This document shows, piece by piece, positions 63,561 to 64,000 of a stretch of 64,000 nt of DNA. The notes under the pieces were generated by a model. The model saw only the letters and a program-made list of their open reading frames with translations. It did no database searches and was not told where the DNA came from. Source of the stretch: a virus; the IMG/VR virus record IMGVR_UViG_3300032291_001823, positions 29,516 to 93,515 of that record, one strand, 5' to 3'. Position numbers and translations under genes: made by a program. Each line of letters begins with the position of its first letter. Positions within the stretch are counted from its first letter, which is position 1.

Positions 63561-63799
63561 TAGTAGGATATTTCTTTAGGTTCCCATTTATAACTATAAA
63601 GCCTATAAGTTCCATCAAATTTACTTTTAATAGGCTTTGATATAAACTTCACACTATTTTTAAGTTCGTGAGGAGTTAACACCATAACTTCTCCATCATA
63701 AGTGATTCTGAGAGAATGATTTTTGTCGAGACATTCTTGCACTGCATAGTCACGAACGTCAGCCATACCTTTCCATAATTTCTTAAGTCTAATTTCCAT
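63560..63799 (-). CDS. Hypothetical protein (79 aa)
   Basis: The Met at 63799 is preferred over one at 63835 because it is preceded by an AT-rich leader typical of this strand. The 79-residue product is basic with L-R-I-T-Y-D-G-E-V-M-V-L near residue 31. No family was recognised. Confidence 0.55.
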   Translation of the reverse strand: MEIRLKKLWKGMADVRDYAVQECLDKNHSLRITYDGEVMVLTPHELKNSVKFISKPIKSKFDGTYRLYSYKWEPKEISY

Positions 63800-63822
63800 A
63801 GCTTTATTTTTTAATTGTAAAT

Positions 63823-63930
63823 TTAATACCCCCAAGCAGTTAATGTATGCTTGAATGGATTTCCTTCTATTTCCTTGACAAGTTTTAACATATCTCCTGC
63901 AATGTCTCTAATCTCTAATTCTAAACTCAT
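63823..63930 (-). CDS. Possible small protein (35 aa)
   Basis: A 35-codon frame starts inside the end of the HNH gene and ends 24 bases before the next gene. The product is amphipathic at the start (L-E-L-E-I-R-D-I) with an aromatic end. Coupling favours it, but it is very short. Confidence 0.4.
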   Translation of the reverse strand: MSLELEIRDIAGDMLKLVKEIEGNPFKHTLTAWGY

Positions 63931-64000
63931 AAATTCTTTTTATTAAATCTAAAAATTGGTTGTACCCTAAGTTTCTTTTAGCTTTATTACAATCTTCACA
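63908..64000 (-). CDS. HNH endonuclease, C-terminal end (partial)
   Basis: The last 30 residues of a gene that begins beyond the window. C-E-D-C-N-K-A-K-R followed by F-L-D-L-I-K-R-I-Y is the usual C-terminal zinc-binding and helix end of short phage HNH endonucleases. The rest is not visible. Confidence 0.6.
   Translation of the reverse strand, partial: CEDCNKAKRNLGYNQFLDLIKRIYEFRIRD

Overview
This window looks like about a third or more of the genome of a tailed, podovirus-like bacteriophage of the crAss-like group (Crassvirales or a close relative) infecting a member of the Bacteroidota. The main evidence is a 4,298-residue virion protein carrying R-I-P-T-Q followed by G-S-D-F-D-I-D, the catalytic signature of the crAss-like virion RNA polymerase (vRNAP). 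Other support: very large internal virion proteins next to it, low GC, opposed blocks of virion and DNA-metabolism genes, and promoter-like sites of Bacteroidota type (TTTG, 20 bases, TAnnTTTG). No tRNA, rRNA, CRISPR array, integrase or insertion sequence was seen.

Positions 1-31,566 (+) hold virion genes: a large muzzle/stabilization-like tail protein cut by the window start, two small proteins with a shared N-terminal domain, three internal or ejected proteins of about 820-890 residues, the giant vRNAP protein (with metallopeptidase-like motifs) and a 1,645-residue protein with a PD-(D/E)XK nuclease domain. A structured 170-base gap follows. Positions 31,737-49,320 (+) hold the host-recognition and lysis region: several long modular tail-fibre or spike proteins, a coiled-coil membrane protein, a spanin-like protein, an amidase endolysin, adaptor-like small proteins, a glycosyltransferase and a Dps-like helical protein. 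Positions 49,384-51,884 (+) hold a putative holin and a run of tiny Lys/Gly-rich proteins with start/stop overlaps. A hairpin with a T tract at 51,905-51,943 ends this strand's block.

Positions 51,937-64,000 (-) are transcribed towards the virion block. From the right end they read: the tail of an HNH endonuclease, small unknown genes, a RecE-like PD-(D/E)XK nuclease, a MazG-like protein, a terminator, a B12-dependent class II ribonucleotide reductase, an HNH endonuclease with a DUF5522-type protein, a second terminator, then a small nuclease-like protein, RecA, dUTPase, HNH, PhoH, SNase, an unknown gene, two glycosyltransferases, a methyltransferase and a third glycosyltransferase. The boundaries of these units coincide with hairpin terminators and promoter-like sites.

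The genes make a coherent lytic programme: polymerase and nuclease proteins probably carried in the virion, nucleotide supply and recombination on the minus strand, and modular fibres possibly decorated by phage glycosyltransferases. The least explained features are Thr-tract tails shared by five proteins around a glycosyltransferase gene, a recurring G-G short motif in internal and small basic proteins, fibre adaptors shared by long and very short proteins, and a promoter enclosed by an inverted repeat.
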